A stretch of 64,000 bases of DNA from an uncultured Draconibacterium sp. (lineage in GTDB: Bacteria; Bacteroidota; Bacteroidia; Bacteroidales; Prolixibacteraceae), in assembly GCF_963677575.1 (NCBI RefSeq), contig NZ_OY782038.1:682001-746000 (forward strand). The letters run 5' to 3'. Position numbers and translations under genes: made by a program. A model generated the notes under the pieces. That model worked only from the letters and a program-made list of their open reading frames with translations, did not search any database and was not told the origin of the DNA. Position 1 is the stretch's first letter, and each line of letters opens with the position of its first letter. Below are positions 19,797-28,726 of this stretch, one piece after another.

Positions 19797-19841
19797 AAGC
19801 TTGAAAATCAGGCAATACACAAAATAATTATCTTTACATCT

Positions 19842-20855
19842 ATGAAAAAAGGTATACAGAAAAATCAAAATAACCTGATTGACAACATTAAAGACATTAT
19901 TTTCTCCGCAAGAAAATCAGTAGCAATTAATGTTAATAATGAGCTAATTACAGCGTATTGGAATATTGGGAAAATAATTATCGAGAATGAAAAGGCAAAT
20001 AACATTGACAATTCTTCATCAAGACAAATAATCCTTGAATTATCAAAACAATTAACTGACGAGATTGGGAAGGGTTTTTCAAGGTCGAATCTTTTCAATA
20101 TGAGAAAATTCTACTTGGAATATCCCGATGTCCAGACAGTGTCTGGACAATTAACTTGGTCTCATATATGTGAACTTCTGATTATCGAAAACACTCAGAA
20201 AAGAGGATTTTACGAAAAAGAGACAATTAACTCATCATGGTCGGTTCGAGAATTAAAAAGACAAATTGATAGTTCACTTTATGAGCGATTATTACTTTCA
20301 AAAGGAGAAACGAACAAAAAAGAGCTTTTAGAATTATCTCAAAAAGGACAACAAATATCAAAACCTCAAGACATTGTCAAAAATCCTTATGTTTTTGAAT
20401 TTCTGGGAGTCCCGGAACACAAACCAATTTTAGAAAAGGAATTAGAGAAAAAATTAATCCGGCATATAGAAGACTTTCTACTGGAACTGGGGCGAGGATT
20501 TATGTTTGTTGGTTCACAGCAAAGATTAACAATCAACAATACTCACTATTATGTAGATATGGTATTCTACAACAAAATTCTTCGGTGTTATATTCTGATT
20601 GAGTTAAAAACCACCAAGTTGCAAATCAATCATGCCGGACAATTAAACACATATTTGAATTATTTCAAAACAGAGGTTAATGACAAAGACGATAATCCTC
20701 CTATCGGTATAATACTATGCGCTGAGAAAGATGAAATTGCAGCAGAATATATTCTCGGAGGGCTAGAAAATAATGTATTTGCCTCAAAATTTACATATGT
20801 TTTACCGGACAAAGACGAACTAATTAGAGAATTAGAAAATGTAATAAAAGAATAA
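19842..20855 (+). CDS. YhcG/DUF1016-family PD-(D/E)XK nuclease (cassette 1)
   Basis: 337 residues. The N-terminal half has the DUF1016 pattern: AYWNIGKII, GKGFSRSNLFNMRKFY and LTWSHICELL. The C-terminal half is a PD-(D/E)XK nuclease fold with VDMVFYN (Asp about 237) and IELK (Glu/Lys about 253-255). YhcG-type proteins are often found beside restriction systems and in mobile islands. It is the cassette next to the recombinase, so it should be best expressed by read-through and most recently gained, if the array follows integron rules. Confidence 0.88.
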   Translation: MKKGIQKNQNNLIDNIKDIIFSARKSVAINVNNELITAYWNIGKIIIENEKANNIDNSSSRQIILELSKQLTDEIGKGFSRSNLFNMRKFYLEYPDVQTVSGQLTWSHICELLIIENTQKRGFYEKETINSSWSVRELKRQIDSSLYERLLLSKGETNKKELLELSQKGQQISKPQDIVKNPYVFEFLGVPEHKPILEKELEKKLIRHIEDFLLELGRGFMFVGSQQRLTINNTHYYVDMVFYNKILRCYILIELKTTKLQINHAGQLNTYLNYFKTEVNDKDDNPPIGIILCAEKDEIAAEYILGGLENNVFASKFTYVLPDKDELIRELENVIKE

Positions 20856-20861
20856 AAGCCA

Positions 20862-20995
20862 GGCGTTAACACGTGGTATAAGGCATGGCTGGGTTTATGC
20901 GGATTCGACAAGTCGAATCTCGTCCCAACCTCAGTTTCGGTCGGACACTCAGACTCTCGTCTGACAGCCACGACCTCATACCACCACCGTTAGCG
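20862..20995 (+). repeat. attC-like site 1
   Basis: Left core GGCGTTAAC pairs with the start of its own cassette (GTTAACGCC at 19788). Right junction GTTAGCG at 20989. The arms (ACGTGGTAT..., and ATACCACC...) form the outer stem. Very similar to site 2. Confidence 0.9.
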
Positions 20996-21043
20996 TTCAT
21001 GTTGAAAAGCCCAAAATGACTAAACTAAATAAGAAAAAAACGA

Positions 21044-22126
21044 ATGACAAAATCGATTAAAGACAAGACCAATAATATAAAAACATTTGACAGGCAATTT
21101 TTCAAAATGCTAGTTCCATTAATGCTTTTAATAGTTCTTTTTTTATTTTTTCCATATTGGTTTACAAGTAGGTCTTGGTTTGGAATTGATTTCTCCTCTA
21201 CAGGTCCAATTGGAGATACAATTGGCGGAATTCTTGGACCATTTATAGCAATTGCAGCAGCAATCCTAACATTTTTTGCTTTTTGGGTTCAATTCAAAGC
21301 TAACGAACAACAGAAAATTGATTTACAAATTGAAAGATTTGAGAATAAATTCTACAACCTGATTGAAATTCATAGAAACAATGTAAATGAAGTAATTATT
21401 GGAAAATCTACAGAAGGAAGAAAAGCTTTTATACCAATGTTTAATGAGTTGAAATTTACGTATTTAATAGTAAAAGATTATCATAGCAAAGTTTACCAAA
21501 AAAGTTTCCCTGAAGACAAAATTTCGGAAGACGTAATTTATAATATCTCCTATTTAGTATTTTTCTTCGGTGTAGGGTCAAATTCTTCAAAAGTTGTAAT
21601 CGATTTAATCGGAGAAAAAAATCATAACTTTTTCACTTGCGTTGAGGAATTTATTAAAAAGAATCAAACAGGTTGGAGAACTCAAAGAAAAAAGGGAGAA
21701 ACGATTGGTGCAGATTTTGGAAATGAAGTATTTGAACTTGATATAAAATATATTCCTTGCAATGGTCATGTATCCATCTTGAGTCATTACATTCGAAACC
21801 TTTATCAAATCGCCAAATTCATCGAAGACCAAGATGAAAATCTTATTCCTTACGAGAGTAAATTTCAATATGCTAGTACGTTAAGGTCTCAACTTTCTGC
21901 ACATGAACAGCTTCTGCTTTATTATAATTCTTTATCAGTTCTAGGCAAACCCTGGCTTGAACATGGATTACTTGAAAAATATTGTATTATAAAAAGTATT
22001 CCAATTCCTTTAGCAGACTTTTATAAAACTCCATTGTCTTGGTTGCCTAAAAGAAATACGTTTGGTAGGACAATGTTTGAATGGTCTGATATCAAAGACA
22101 GAATTAAAAATTTACAAAGTGAATAA
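21044..22126 (+). CDS. Putative phage abortive infection protein, putAbiC family (cassette 2)
   Basis: 360 residues. Two N-terminal transmembrane helices (about 23-42 and 65-85) around a GDTIGGILGPF motif, then a cytosolic helical part with IERFENKFYNLIEIHRNNV, and near the C-terminus LRSQLSAHEQLLLYYNSLS. These are the hallmarks of the putAbiC family found with abortive infection functions. Mechanism unknown. The single gene of its cassette, starting 54 bases after the junction. Confidence 0.8.
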   Translation: MTKSIKDKTNNIKTFDRQFFKMLVPLMLLIVLFLFFPYWFTSRSWFGIDFSSTGPIGDTIGGILGPFIAIAAAILTFFAFWVQFKANEQQKIDLQIERFENKFYNLIEIHRNNVNEVIIGKSTEGRKAFIPMFNELKFTYLIVKDYHSKVYQKSFPEDKISEDVIYNISYLVFFFGVGSNSSKVVIDLIGEKNHNFFTCVEEFIKKNQTGWRTQRKKGETIGADFGNEVFELDIKYIPCNGHVSILSHYIRNLYQIAKFIEDQDENLIPYESKFQYASTLRSQLSAHEQLLLYYNSLSVLGKPWLEHGLLEKYCIIKSIPIPLADFYKTPLSWLPKRNTFGRTMFEWSDIKDRIKNLQSE

Positions 22127-22140
22127 TAAAAAAACACGAA

Positions 22141-22275
22141 ACGCTAACACGTGGTATAAGGCATGGCTGGGTTTGTGCGGATTCGACAAGTCGAATCTCG
22201 TCCCAACCTCAGTTTCGCTCGGACTGGTCAGACTCTCGTCTGACCGCCACGACCTCATACCACCACCGTTAGCAA
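22141..22275 (+). repeat. attC-like site 2
   Basis: AACGCTAAC (22140-22148) pairs with the cassette 2 start GTTAGCGTT (20989). Right junction GTTAGCAA at 22268. Near-identical to site 1 except for a few loop changes. Confidence 0.9.
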
Positions 22276-22299
22276 CAACCTTAAAAGACGAAAAGTAAA

Positions 22300-23118
22300 A
22301 TGAAAAACAATAACTCAGAATATTACGTTTATGTTTATATTGACCCAAGAAATTTTGAAGAATTTTACTATGGCAAGGGGAAAGGGAATAGAAAAGATGC
22401 TCATTTAACTGACAATAGTGATTCTGAAAAATCGAAAAGAATTAAGGCAATTAAAAAAGAAGGATTAAAGCCTATTATTAAAGTAATTGCCAAAGACTTG
22501 ACTGAAAAAGAAGCTTTCCTAATAGAAAAAACATTAATTTGGAAATTAGGCAGAACATTGACAAATCAATCATCAGGACATTTTTCTGAAAAATTTAGAC
22601 CTCACAATACTTTGCATCTTGACTTATCTCATTTTGATTTTAAAAATGGACTATACTATGTGAATGTTGGAGAAGGTATTCATAGATGTTGGAAAGATTG
22701 TAAAAAATACGGTTTTCTATCTGCAGGACAAGATAGAAAATGGAGTGACCCTATCAGGACATTAGAAGTTGGTGACATTGTTGCTGCATATTTAAAAGGA
22801 CACGGTTATGTTGGAATTGGAAAAGTAGCAGAAAAAGCCGTTAAAGTAAATGACTTTAAGATTAATGGCAAACCATTAAATCGATTTGACTTATTAATCC
22901 CGAATATTTATGATAACTGCGACAATGAAAAGTCCGAGTTTTTGACAAAAATAGACTGGATTGAAACAGTAGATTCAAATAATGCTAAATGGAAGTCAAA
23001 AAATGGATTATTTTCTACTCAATTAATAAAGGCTTCTCTTCAAGGACAACCCAAGACAATAGAGTTTTTAGAGACTGAGTTTGACCTGAATTTTAAAGAA
23101 ATAATGATTAATGAATAA
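22300..23118 (+). CDS. GIY-YIG nuclease fused to an EVE-like domain (cassette 3)
   Basis: 272 residues. The N-terminus YYVYVYIDPR..FYYGKGKGNR is a GIY-YIG-type nuclease core of the LEM-3-like group (about 8-95). From about 110, YYVNVGEGIHRCWKDCKKYGF, GDIVAAYLKGHGYVGIGKV and similar segments indicate an EVE/PUA-like domain that in other proteins reads modified bases. The combination suggests a modification-dependent nuclease acting on foreign DNA; this is inference. Confidence 0.72.
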   Translation: MKNNNSEYYVYVYIDPRNFEEFYYGKGKGNRKDAHLTDNSDSEKSKRIKAIKKEGLKPIIKVIAKDLTEKEAFLIEKTLIWKLGRTLTNQSSGHFSEKFRPHNTLHLDLSHFDFKNGLYYVNVGEGIHRCWKDCKKYGFLSAGQDRKWSDPIRTLEVGDIVAAYLKGHGYVGIGKVAEKAVKVNDFKINGKPLNRFDLLIPNIYDNCDNEKSEFLTKIDWIETVDSNNAKWKSKNGLFSTQLIKASLQGQPKTIEFLETEFDLNFKEIMINE

Positions 23119-23124
23119 AAGGCA

Positions 23125-23259
23125 GTTGCTAACAATTTGTATATTGCAGTGCGGGTTCAGCAGTACTTGTTGCCTCTGCTCCTTTCTCTAGCATTTTTGT
23201 CGGTCGACAAAAACGCTCTTCGAATTCCGCACCGACAACATACAATTTACCGTTGTGTG
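23125..23259 (+). repeat. attC-like site 3
   Basis: GTTGCTAAC pairs with its own cassette start GTTAGCAAC (22268). Right junction GTTGTGTG at 23252. Outer arms ATTTGTATATTGC and ...CATACAATT. Confidence 0.9.
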
Positions 23260-23305
23260 TCAGCTTAAAAAAAGACAGTGCGTAAATTCAAGCAGGAAGT
23301 AAAAA

Positions 23306-23872
23306 ATGAATGAACTAACAACTAAATATTTCATTGACAGAAAAGAATGGAGGAAATGGCTTGAAGTAAATTTTGAGACAGAAAATGATATTTGGTTGGA
23401 GTATCCTTTAAAGAAAACTAACAAGAAACGAATACTTTACAATGATGCAGTTGAAGAAGCTCTTTGTTTTGGTTGGATTGACAGTACAATCAAATCATTA
23501 AATGAAACGACTTCTATTCAAAGATTTTGTAAAAGACGGAAAAACTCTACTTTTTCACAACCAAATATTGAACGATTGAAATGGCTTTTTAAAAACAATT
23601 TAGTTCACTTCTCAATTAAGAATGAAGTTCTAAAAATAGTTCAGCAAGAATTCATATTCCCAAAAGACATAATAACAAGATTCAAAGAAGATAAAATTGT
23701 TTGGGAAAATTATAAGAACTTTACAGAACCATATAAACGAATCAGAATTGCATACATTGAAAGTGCAAGAAAAAGACCTGATGAGTTTAAAAAGCGGTTA
23801 AATAGTTTTATCTGCAAGACAAAAGAAAATAAATTGATTAAAGGGTTTGGAGGAATTGACAAATACTATTAG
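23306..23872 (+). CDS. YdeI/OmpD-associated family protein (cassette 4, gene 1)
   Basis: 188 residues. WRKWLEVNFETENDIWLEYPLKK, the ALCFGWIDS motif and the RRKNSTFSQPNIERLKWL segment match the YdeI/DUF1801-related family. The role is not established; some members are linked to antimicrobial peptide resistance. Co-oriented with the DJ-1 gene 36 bases downstream. Confidence 0.75.
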   Translation: MNELTTKYFIDRKEWRKWLEVNFETENDIWLEYPLKKTNKKRILYNDAVEEALCFGWIDSTIKSLNETTSIQRFCKRRKNSTFSQPNIERLKWLFKNNLVHFSIKNEVLKIVQQEFIFPKDIITRFKEDKIVWENYKNFTEPYKRIRIAYIESARKRPDEFKKRLNSFICKTKENKLIKGFGGIDKYY

Positions 23873-23907
23873 CCACTAAAGATTTGTATAAATTTTAAAA
23901 GAAAAAT

Positions 23908-24483
23908 ATGAAAAAGGTTTGTGTGTTTTTGTTTGACGGATTCTCTGATTGGGAGATTTCTTATCTAACACCTGAAATTAATAAAAGTGAACAATTTAGT
24001 TTAGTTTACTTCTCGAAAGATGGTAATCCTGTTAAATCTATGGGCGGATTGGAGGTAAAACCAAACCTATCGCTTACGGAATTAATATTAGAAGAGATTG
24101 ATTTGTTAGTTTTGCCTGGAGGTATAGCTTGGGAGAAAAGAGAAATAACTATAATTGACAATCTTGTAAAAGAACTCGTTGAAAACAAAAAGTCAATCGC
24201 TGCAATTTGTGGGGCAACTTTTTATTTAGGACAGTTAGGGATTTTAAACAATTTAAATCACACAAGTAATGATTTAGGTTACTTAAAAGCAGTTGTCCCA
24301 GAGTATAATGGAGAAGAAAAATATCAAAATAAATTAGCAGTGGCAGACAAAAACATCATCACCGCGAATGGAATTGCTCCGATTGAATTTGCAACTGAGA
24401 TTTTCAGAGAAATAAAACTAAAATCTGAGACTGAAATTGAAAAATGGTTTCAGTTATTTAAGAATGGAATTTGGAGTGAATAA
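23908..24483 (+). CDS. DJ-1/PfpI family protein (cassette 4, gene 2)
   Basis: 191 residues. Flavodoxin-like fold with DGFSDWEISYL at the N-terminus and the nucleophile elbow AAICGATFYLG with C101. The family includes glyoxalase III-like, protease-like and stress proteins; the substrate is unknown. A metabolic/stress cargo rather than a plain defence gene. Confidence 0.85.
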   Translation: MKKVCVFLFDGFSDWEISYLTPEINKSEQFSLVYFSKDGNPVKSMGGLEVKPNLSLTELILEEIDLLVLPGGIAWEKREITIIDNLVKELVENKKSIAAICGATFYLGQLGILNNLNHTSNDLGYLKAVVPEYNGEEKYQNKLAVADKNIITANGIAPIEFATEIFREIKLKSETEIEKWFQLFKNGIWSE

Positions 24484-24492
24484 AAAGCCGAA

Positions 24493-24687
24493 CACACAAC
24501 ATTTTGTATATTGCATAGGGCAGATAGTGAGTATTTGAAGTTTTGCACTTTTTTCAGCACCGCCGAAGCGCAGCTTCGACGGCGTGCCTAATTCGCAGGT
24601 GTCAAACCTGCGCTTCGGCTACTTAGTAACCTGAAAGGAAAGTGCTTTTAAATGCCCTACGCAACATACAATTTACCGTTAAGCGCC
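24493..24687 (+). repeat. attC-like site 4 (long form)
   Basis: ACACACAAC (24492-24500) pairs with cassette 4 start GTTGTGTGT (23252). Right junction GTTAAGCG at 24678. 195 bp, with an extra inner hairpin (CGCCGAAGCGCAGCTTCGACGG). Confidence 0.88.
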
Positions 24688-25346
24688 AAGTTAAAAAAAG
24701 AAAAAATCGCTGGTTATTTACGAAGTCCGTTCTTTGGCTTTTGCCCGCTCCAAAATGCTGTCACAAAACTTGCTCGGCAAAGTTGGGCGCAGTTGCCAAT
24801 TTTAGCTGTCTGAGAATTTAGCATTCCTGTGTTTTAGTCTGATTGTCCTCCTTTTTCAAGGAACAGCAGGTGGTTATCTGCCTATTAAATTGGGGGCGTT
24901 CGTACTTGGTAGTTAATTAAAATTGGCAAGAAAAGCCGCTGCATGCAAGTTCTCCGTCAGCTGTTAAAATACGGACTTGTAAAGCGTACGCTCCTACTTT
25001 GTAATCGGCAACAGTTACCGGCAACCAACCAGCAACTTTGACTTTTGGGGGTTAAAGAAAAAATAAATAAAAACTGACGTAGTTTTTTACAACTTTTGTG
25101 CAGAAAATGATACTTTTATACTGTTAACAAACTGACAATGAATTATAAAAACCAGGCGCTAACAATGTGCAAATGTAATGCGGACGACCGCAGTTCCCCT
25201 GCTTTCGCGCCCTGCTGGCGCACCGCCAATCCGTCTTGGACGGATGTCGGTATTAAAAATATGGTTAATAAAAAAGTCGGCTTGGCTCAGTGGCAGATTT
25301 GGCTGGACTCACTTTCAAATTCCCGCACTACACTTGCACACGGCCG
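24679..25346 (+). other. Non-coding cassette 5 (copy A)
   Basis: About 475 bases between junction and palindrome hold no ORF with coding character on either strand. The same 668-bp unit is present again at 31368-32035, with limits exactly at cassette junctions. Its cassette start GTTAAGCGCC pairs with its end GGCGCTAAC with one bulged A. It may carry a promoter or a small RNA; no known RNA family was recognised. Confidence 0.7.
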
Positions 25347-25354
25347 TTGTGTGC
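25155..25354 (+). repeat. attC-like site 5 (long form, 200 bp)
   Basis: Left core GGCGCTAAC at 25155-25163. Right junction GTTGTGTGC at 25346. Arms AATGTGCAAATG... and CACTTGCACACG. Same palindrome type as site 10. Confidence 0.85.
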
Positions 25355-25383
25355 CATTTTGAAAAAAGAGAATAGTACTAAAC

Positions 25384-26091
25384 ATGATAATGCCTTCTGA
25401 CAAAGATTATAAAGAGACAAAACAAATAATGCTTAGCAAAAAAGTAATAAAATCCGAATTTAAGCCACTTGCTGAATGGATTGATAAAACTTTTCATGTT
25501 AAGACAATCAATATTTATTACGACACTATTGATAAAGGGACAAGACCGAGATTAAAAATATGTTTTGAACATCCTCAAGAGAAAGCACTTTTCAATGAAT
25601 CTAATGGATTCAACTTTGACTCAAGAAAACAAAAATCAATTGCTGATAAATTCAAAACAACTTTAAAAAAACAAGGACTAATTCAAGAAAAAGGTATTAT
25701 CGGACTTTTCAAAAAAACTCCAATATCAAAATATAAGACAGACAATATCTTGGTAATCTACGGAGACTTTGAGTCAATAGCAAAAATTGAAGCAAACGAA
25801 AGTATTCCCGAGGAAAAAGTTAAAGCGCTCCAAATGGATATAAATAATCCTGATGTATGGACAATTTCGAGAGCTTTCTCAGAAACAACGTTCTTCTTGC
25901 AAACAGACTCGCAGGTAAAAAATTATGAAAACTCAGAACTTCTTAAAAAATGGACAAACAAATATTTTGAGGTGCTGACACAATATGACGAATTCAAGTA
26001 TTTTAAAAGGGAAAACTTTTCTGTCAATTTAGACAGCAAGGAGAATTTTGACAATAATTATCAGAGCAATTGGTACTACTATTATAAATGA
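25384..26091 (+). CDS. Hypothetical protein (cassette 6, gene 1)
   Basis: 235 residues, charged, no signal peptide or transmembrane helix, no recognised motif. The C-terminus is rich in Tyr and Asn (NYQSNWYYYYK). Codon use is AT-rich like the other cassette genes. A two-gene cassette with the GIY-YIG protein that follows by 51 bases; a functional link is possible but not shown. Confidence 0.75.
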   Translation: MIMPSDKDYKETKQIMLSKKVIKSEFKPLAEWIDKTFHVKTINIYYDTIDKGTRPRLKICFEHPQEKALFNESNGFNFDSRKQKSIADKFKTTLKKQGLIQEKGIIGLFKKTPISKYKTDNILVIYGDFESIAKIEANESIPEEKVKALQMDINNPDVWTISRAFSETTFFLQTDSQVKNYENSELLKKWTNKYFEVLTQYDEFKYFKRENFSVNLDSKENFDNNYQSNWYYYYK

Positions 26092-26142
26092 AAATTAGAG
26101 AATTGGCAAAAAATTTTAATAACCAAATAATAGAATAATAAC

Positions 26143-26451
26143 ATGGCAATTACAATTGGCAATTATTCATTTGAAGGTCCTTATACTTCAACTGATAACT
26201 TACAAGACAATTCAGGTGTTTATGCAATTCATTGCAACGTCGATTCAAAGTATTACTTGATAGACATTGGTGAAAGTGCAAAAGTAAAATCGAGAATAGA
26301 AACACACGACAGAGCTGACTGTTGGGAGAAAAATTGTAACGGACAGCTAACGGTTTCTGTCTTGTACACTCCTAATAAGCAACAGCCAGGTCGTAAAGAA
26401 ATTGAGCAAGAATTAAGAAAGCAATACAATCCACCCTGCGGAGAAAGATAA
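26143..26451 (+). CDS. Small GIY-YIG-like domain protein (cassette 6, gene 2)
   Basis: 102 residues. SGVYAIHCNVDSKYYLIDIGES and VKSRIETH, then KEIEQELRKQYNPPCG, follow the GIY-YIG fold order; the second Tyr of the usual signature is replaced by the YLIDIG form seen in a subgroup. It may be a stand-alone nuclease domain or a non-catalytic relative. Confidence 0.72.
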   Translation: MAITIGNYSFEGPYTSTDNLQDNSGVYAIHCNVDSKYYLIDIGESAKVKSRIETHDRADCWEKNCNGQLTVSVLYTPNKQQPGRKEIEQELRKQYNPPCGER

Positions 26452-26457
26452 AAAACA

Positions 26458-26593
26458 GCACACAACACAGTACATATTGCAGGGCGGGGTTTGGTGGTAC
26501 GCCAACTGCGGATTCTCGCATCGTAGTTCCGTATCCTTCGGACAGGAACGCTCCCCGAAATCCGCCCCGACAACATGTACCAACCGTTGGCGG
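26458..26593 (+). repeat. attC-like site 6
   Basis: GCACACAAC pairs with cassette 6 start GTTGTGTGC (25346). Right junction GTTGGCGG at 26586. Arms ACAGTACATATTGCAGGGCG and ...ACATGTACCAACC. Confidence 0.9.
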
Positions 26594-26637
26594 TAATATT
26601 GAAAACGCCCTACACATAGAATTGACAAAAATATTAA

Positions 26638-27150
26638 ATGGAAAAACAGATATTTTACTTTAACAGAACAACGAAATGGGATAAGATTACAATCTTTTTG
26701 TATATAGTCTTATCAATTGGATTAACAGTTTATTACAAGAACAACTCTCTTGACTATAAATTACAAAGAGGGATTTTATTTGCTTATGCTTTTGGAACGC
26801 ATTTCTTTTTATATCTGTTTAATTATAAATCGCTAAGAAATTTGAAAGTTTATTTTATTTGGTTTGCATTTGGATTAATTCATCTGTTCATATATTTCAA
26901 ACTAAAAGACGTTGGTTATTTGCAGAATGTAAAAGGACATGCATCAACTGGACTTAGAAATACAGTTCCTTTGTTGATTTTGTACCAAGTTCTAAGATTT
27001 ATAAGTGCAAAAACTCAAGGACAAGAATTGGTTGCTCCAGGAAGAGGTTCTACAACAGACTTATTTGATGATAGAAGAGTTACAATAATTGACTTTATAG
27101 CATTTGCAATTTATATGGCTGCAATGATTTTATTATTTTTCTATGACTGA
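26638..27150 (+). CDS. Multi-pass membrane protein (cassette 7, gene 1; copy A)
   Basis: 170 residues with about four or five hydrophobic helices (about 14-32, 44-62, 70-90, 150-168). No known motif. It overlaps the next gene by 8 bases, a sign of translational coupling. An identical copy lies at 42638-43150, exactly 16,000 bases away. Confidence 0.8.
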   Translation: MEKQIFYFNRTTKWDKITIFLYIVLSIGLTVYYKNNSLDYKLQRGILFAYAFGTHFFLYLFNYKSLRNLKVYFIWFAFGLIHLFIYFKLKDVGYLQNVKGHASTGLRNTVPLLILYQVLRFISAKTQGQELVAPGRGSTTDLFDDRRVTIIDFIAFAIYMAAMILLFFYD

Positions 27151-27670
27151 GATTAAATTATATAAATCCCCTTGGAAAGCGCTAAAGCTACTCGGATTGA
27201 CTATTCCACTTATAGCTGTTGGAATTTGGTTGATTTTAAGGGCTGAGAGTAGCCTATTAGATAGGATTATGGGGTGGATTGGTGTTCCATTTTTTGGATT
27301 TGGATTTTTCTTGGCTTTTTTTCATTTGTTCGATAGAAGACATCAGATAATTATAAATACAAATGGAATTTGGGATAGAACGACAAAGCAGGACTTTATA
27401 AGCTGGAATCTGATTAAGAATGCAAAGCCTTTAAATATATTTGGACAGAAGTTTATAAGCTTGACAATGGATAAATCTTTTAAATCAAGGAATAAACAAT
27501 ATAGTTGGGCAAGAAAGTTAAGCAAGGAAGTTGGTTCGTCTGGATTAGATTTGCAATTAAGTCAAATAAAAATCAACCCTATGACAATGACAAAATTCAT
27601 AAAAGAAATGATAAAAACAGATGAACAAAACAGACAAATATTAATAGATAAATACTTTGATAATCAATAA
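27143..27670 (+). CDS. STM3941-family membrane protein (cassette 7, gene 2; copy A)
   Basis: 175 residues: two N-terminal helices (about 15-32 and 42-62), then a PH-like beta-rich part (HQIIINTNGIWDRTTKQDFISWNLIKNAK) as in the STM3941 family, followed by a helical tail. Function unknown. Overlaps the preceding gene; duplicated at 43143-43670. Confidence 0.7.
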   Translation: MTEIKLYKSPWKALKLLGLTIPLIAVGIWLILRAESSLLDRIMGWIGVPFFGFGFFLAFFHLFDRRHQIIINTNGIWDRTTKQDFISWNLIKNAKPLNIFGQKFISLTMDKSFKSRNKQYSWARKLSKEVGSSGLDLQLSQIKINPMTMTKFIKEMIKTDEQNRQILIDKYFDNQ

Positions 27671-27675
27671 AATAC

Positions 27676-27812
27676 TACCGCCAACATTTTGTATAAGTAA
27701 TGGCAGGCAAAGTGCTAAATATTAAGGCTTGTAGCCCGCTCAAACTGCATAGCGGTTTGACAGGAAAGCAGCCCGCAATCTGCCACTACTCATACAATTT
27801 ACCGTTATGGGC
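27676..27812 (+). repeat. attC-like site 7
   Basis: TACCGCCAAC pairs over 10 bp with cassette 7 start GTTGGCGGTA (26586). Right junction GTTATGGGC at 27804. Same palindrome subtype as sites 13 and 17 (TTTTGTATAAGTAATGGCAG). Confidence 0.92.
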
Positions 27813-27864
27813 AAGTTTAAAGAACTGCATACAAAATATTTAACGCTTTTTAAATAACCATTTT

Positions 27865-28716
27865 ATGATATTCAATATTTATTACATAAACTTTCCGAAA
27901 GTCTACGAAATCAAGATGATGTTTAGCAATGTGATTTCATTAGGAACTGAAAAACAAACGGAAGAAAAAGATGGCAGTGACTCTGAAATAAAAAGTAGAT
28001 TGGGTGCTAAGTTTTTAAACTTCTTTGGTGCGGAAATTCAAGGGAACTTAAAAAGTACAGGTTCTAATACGCAAAAGGTTTTAGAAACATTTGAAATAAA
28101 AACCACAAAATCAATAATACTAAATGAGATTATCGATAAAAGTAAACCTATTTCATCATTCGATAATTTAACAGAGGGAGAGTTAATCAGAATCGATAAT
28201 GTTAATCTATCATTGGAAAATGAAGCAGAATTAAGAATTGTAAAAATGTTTACAAGTGGTGCTTTCAAAGGAGTAAATGTTCCTGGTGCTAATGGTTTTG
28301 ACTTTACAAATCTTTTCAATTCTATGTTTAAAGATTATTCATACAAAATGAAAGGTAATTTTGACAGTATTGAAGATGAACTTTTAGTTAAAATCCCAAT
28401 TACATTTGAAAATGAATTTGAAAGTTCATACAGTGTTGATGACCTTTTTATAGGAAAAGTTACTCTTCTTGGTTTATACAAAGGAAAAATAAAAATAGAT
28501 TCTCTTAGAAATTCCTTCGAATTTTATAAAGACCTCGGAGAAATTACAAACTTTCAAAACAATTCGAATAAACCAGAGGATGAAATTCAGAACAGCCAAT
28601 ACGACAGAGATTCTTCCTCATTTCATTTTAAGAGCTCTAAATTTAGCAACAAAGAATATCACTATATTGACTTATTAGCCATTGTTCAAAATATCAGTAT
28701 TCCCCCAACGAAATAA
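27865..28716 (+). CDS. Hypothetical protein paired with AAA+ ATPase (cassette 8, gene 1; possibly DUF6414-like)
   Basis: 283 residues, soluble, mixed alpha/beta. The N-terminus IFNIYYINFPKVYEIKMM recalls the DUF6414 family but the match is not certain. Located 10 bases before an AAA+ ATPase gene in the same cassette, so the two are probably a functional pair, with this one as sensor or effector. No catalytic motif seen. Confidence 0.6.
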   Translation: MIFNIYYINFPKVYEIKMMFSNVISLGTEKQTEEKDGSDSEIKSRLGAKFLNFFGAEIQGNLKSTGSNTQKVLETFEIKTTKSIILNEIIDKSKPISSFDNLTEGELIRIDNVNLSLENEAELRIVKMFTSGAFKGVNVPGANGFDFTNLFNSMFKDYSYKMKGNFDSIEDELLVKIPITFENEFESSYSVDDLFIGKVTLLGLYKGKIKIDSLRNSFEFYKDLGEITNFQNNSNKPEDEIQNSQYDRDSSSFHFKSSKFSNKEYHYIDLLAIVQNISIPPTK

Positions 28717-28726
28717 TTTTTAAAAG

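Noticed and set aside
25138..25375. Short plus-strand ORFs across attC-like site 5, repeated at 31827-32064
   Set aside because: They run through the palindrome and exist only because it is free of stops; overlapping frames, no RBS, and identical in the gene-less cassette copies.
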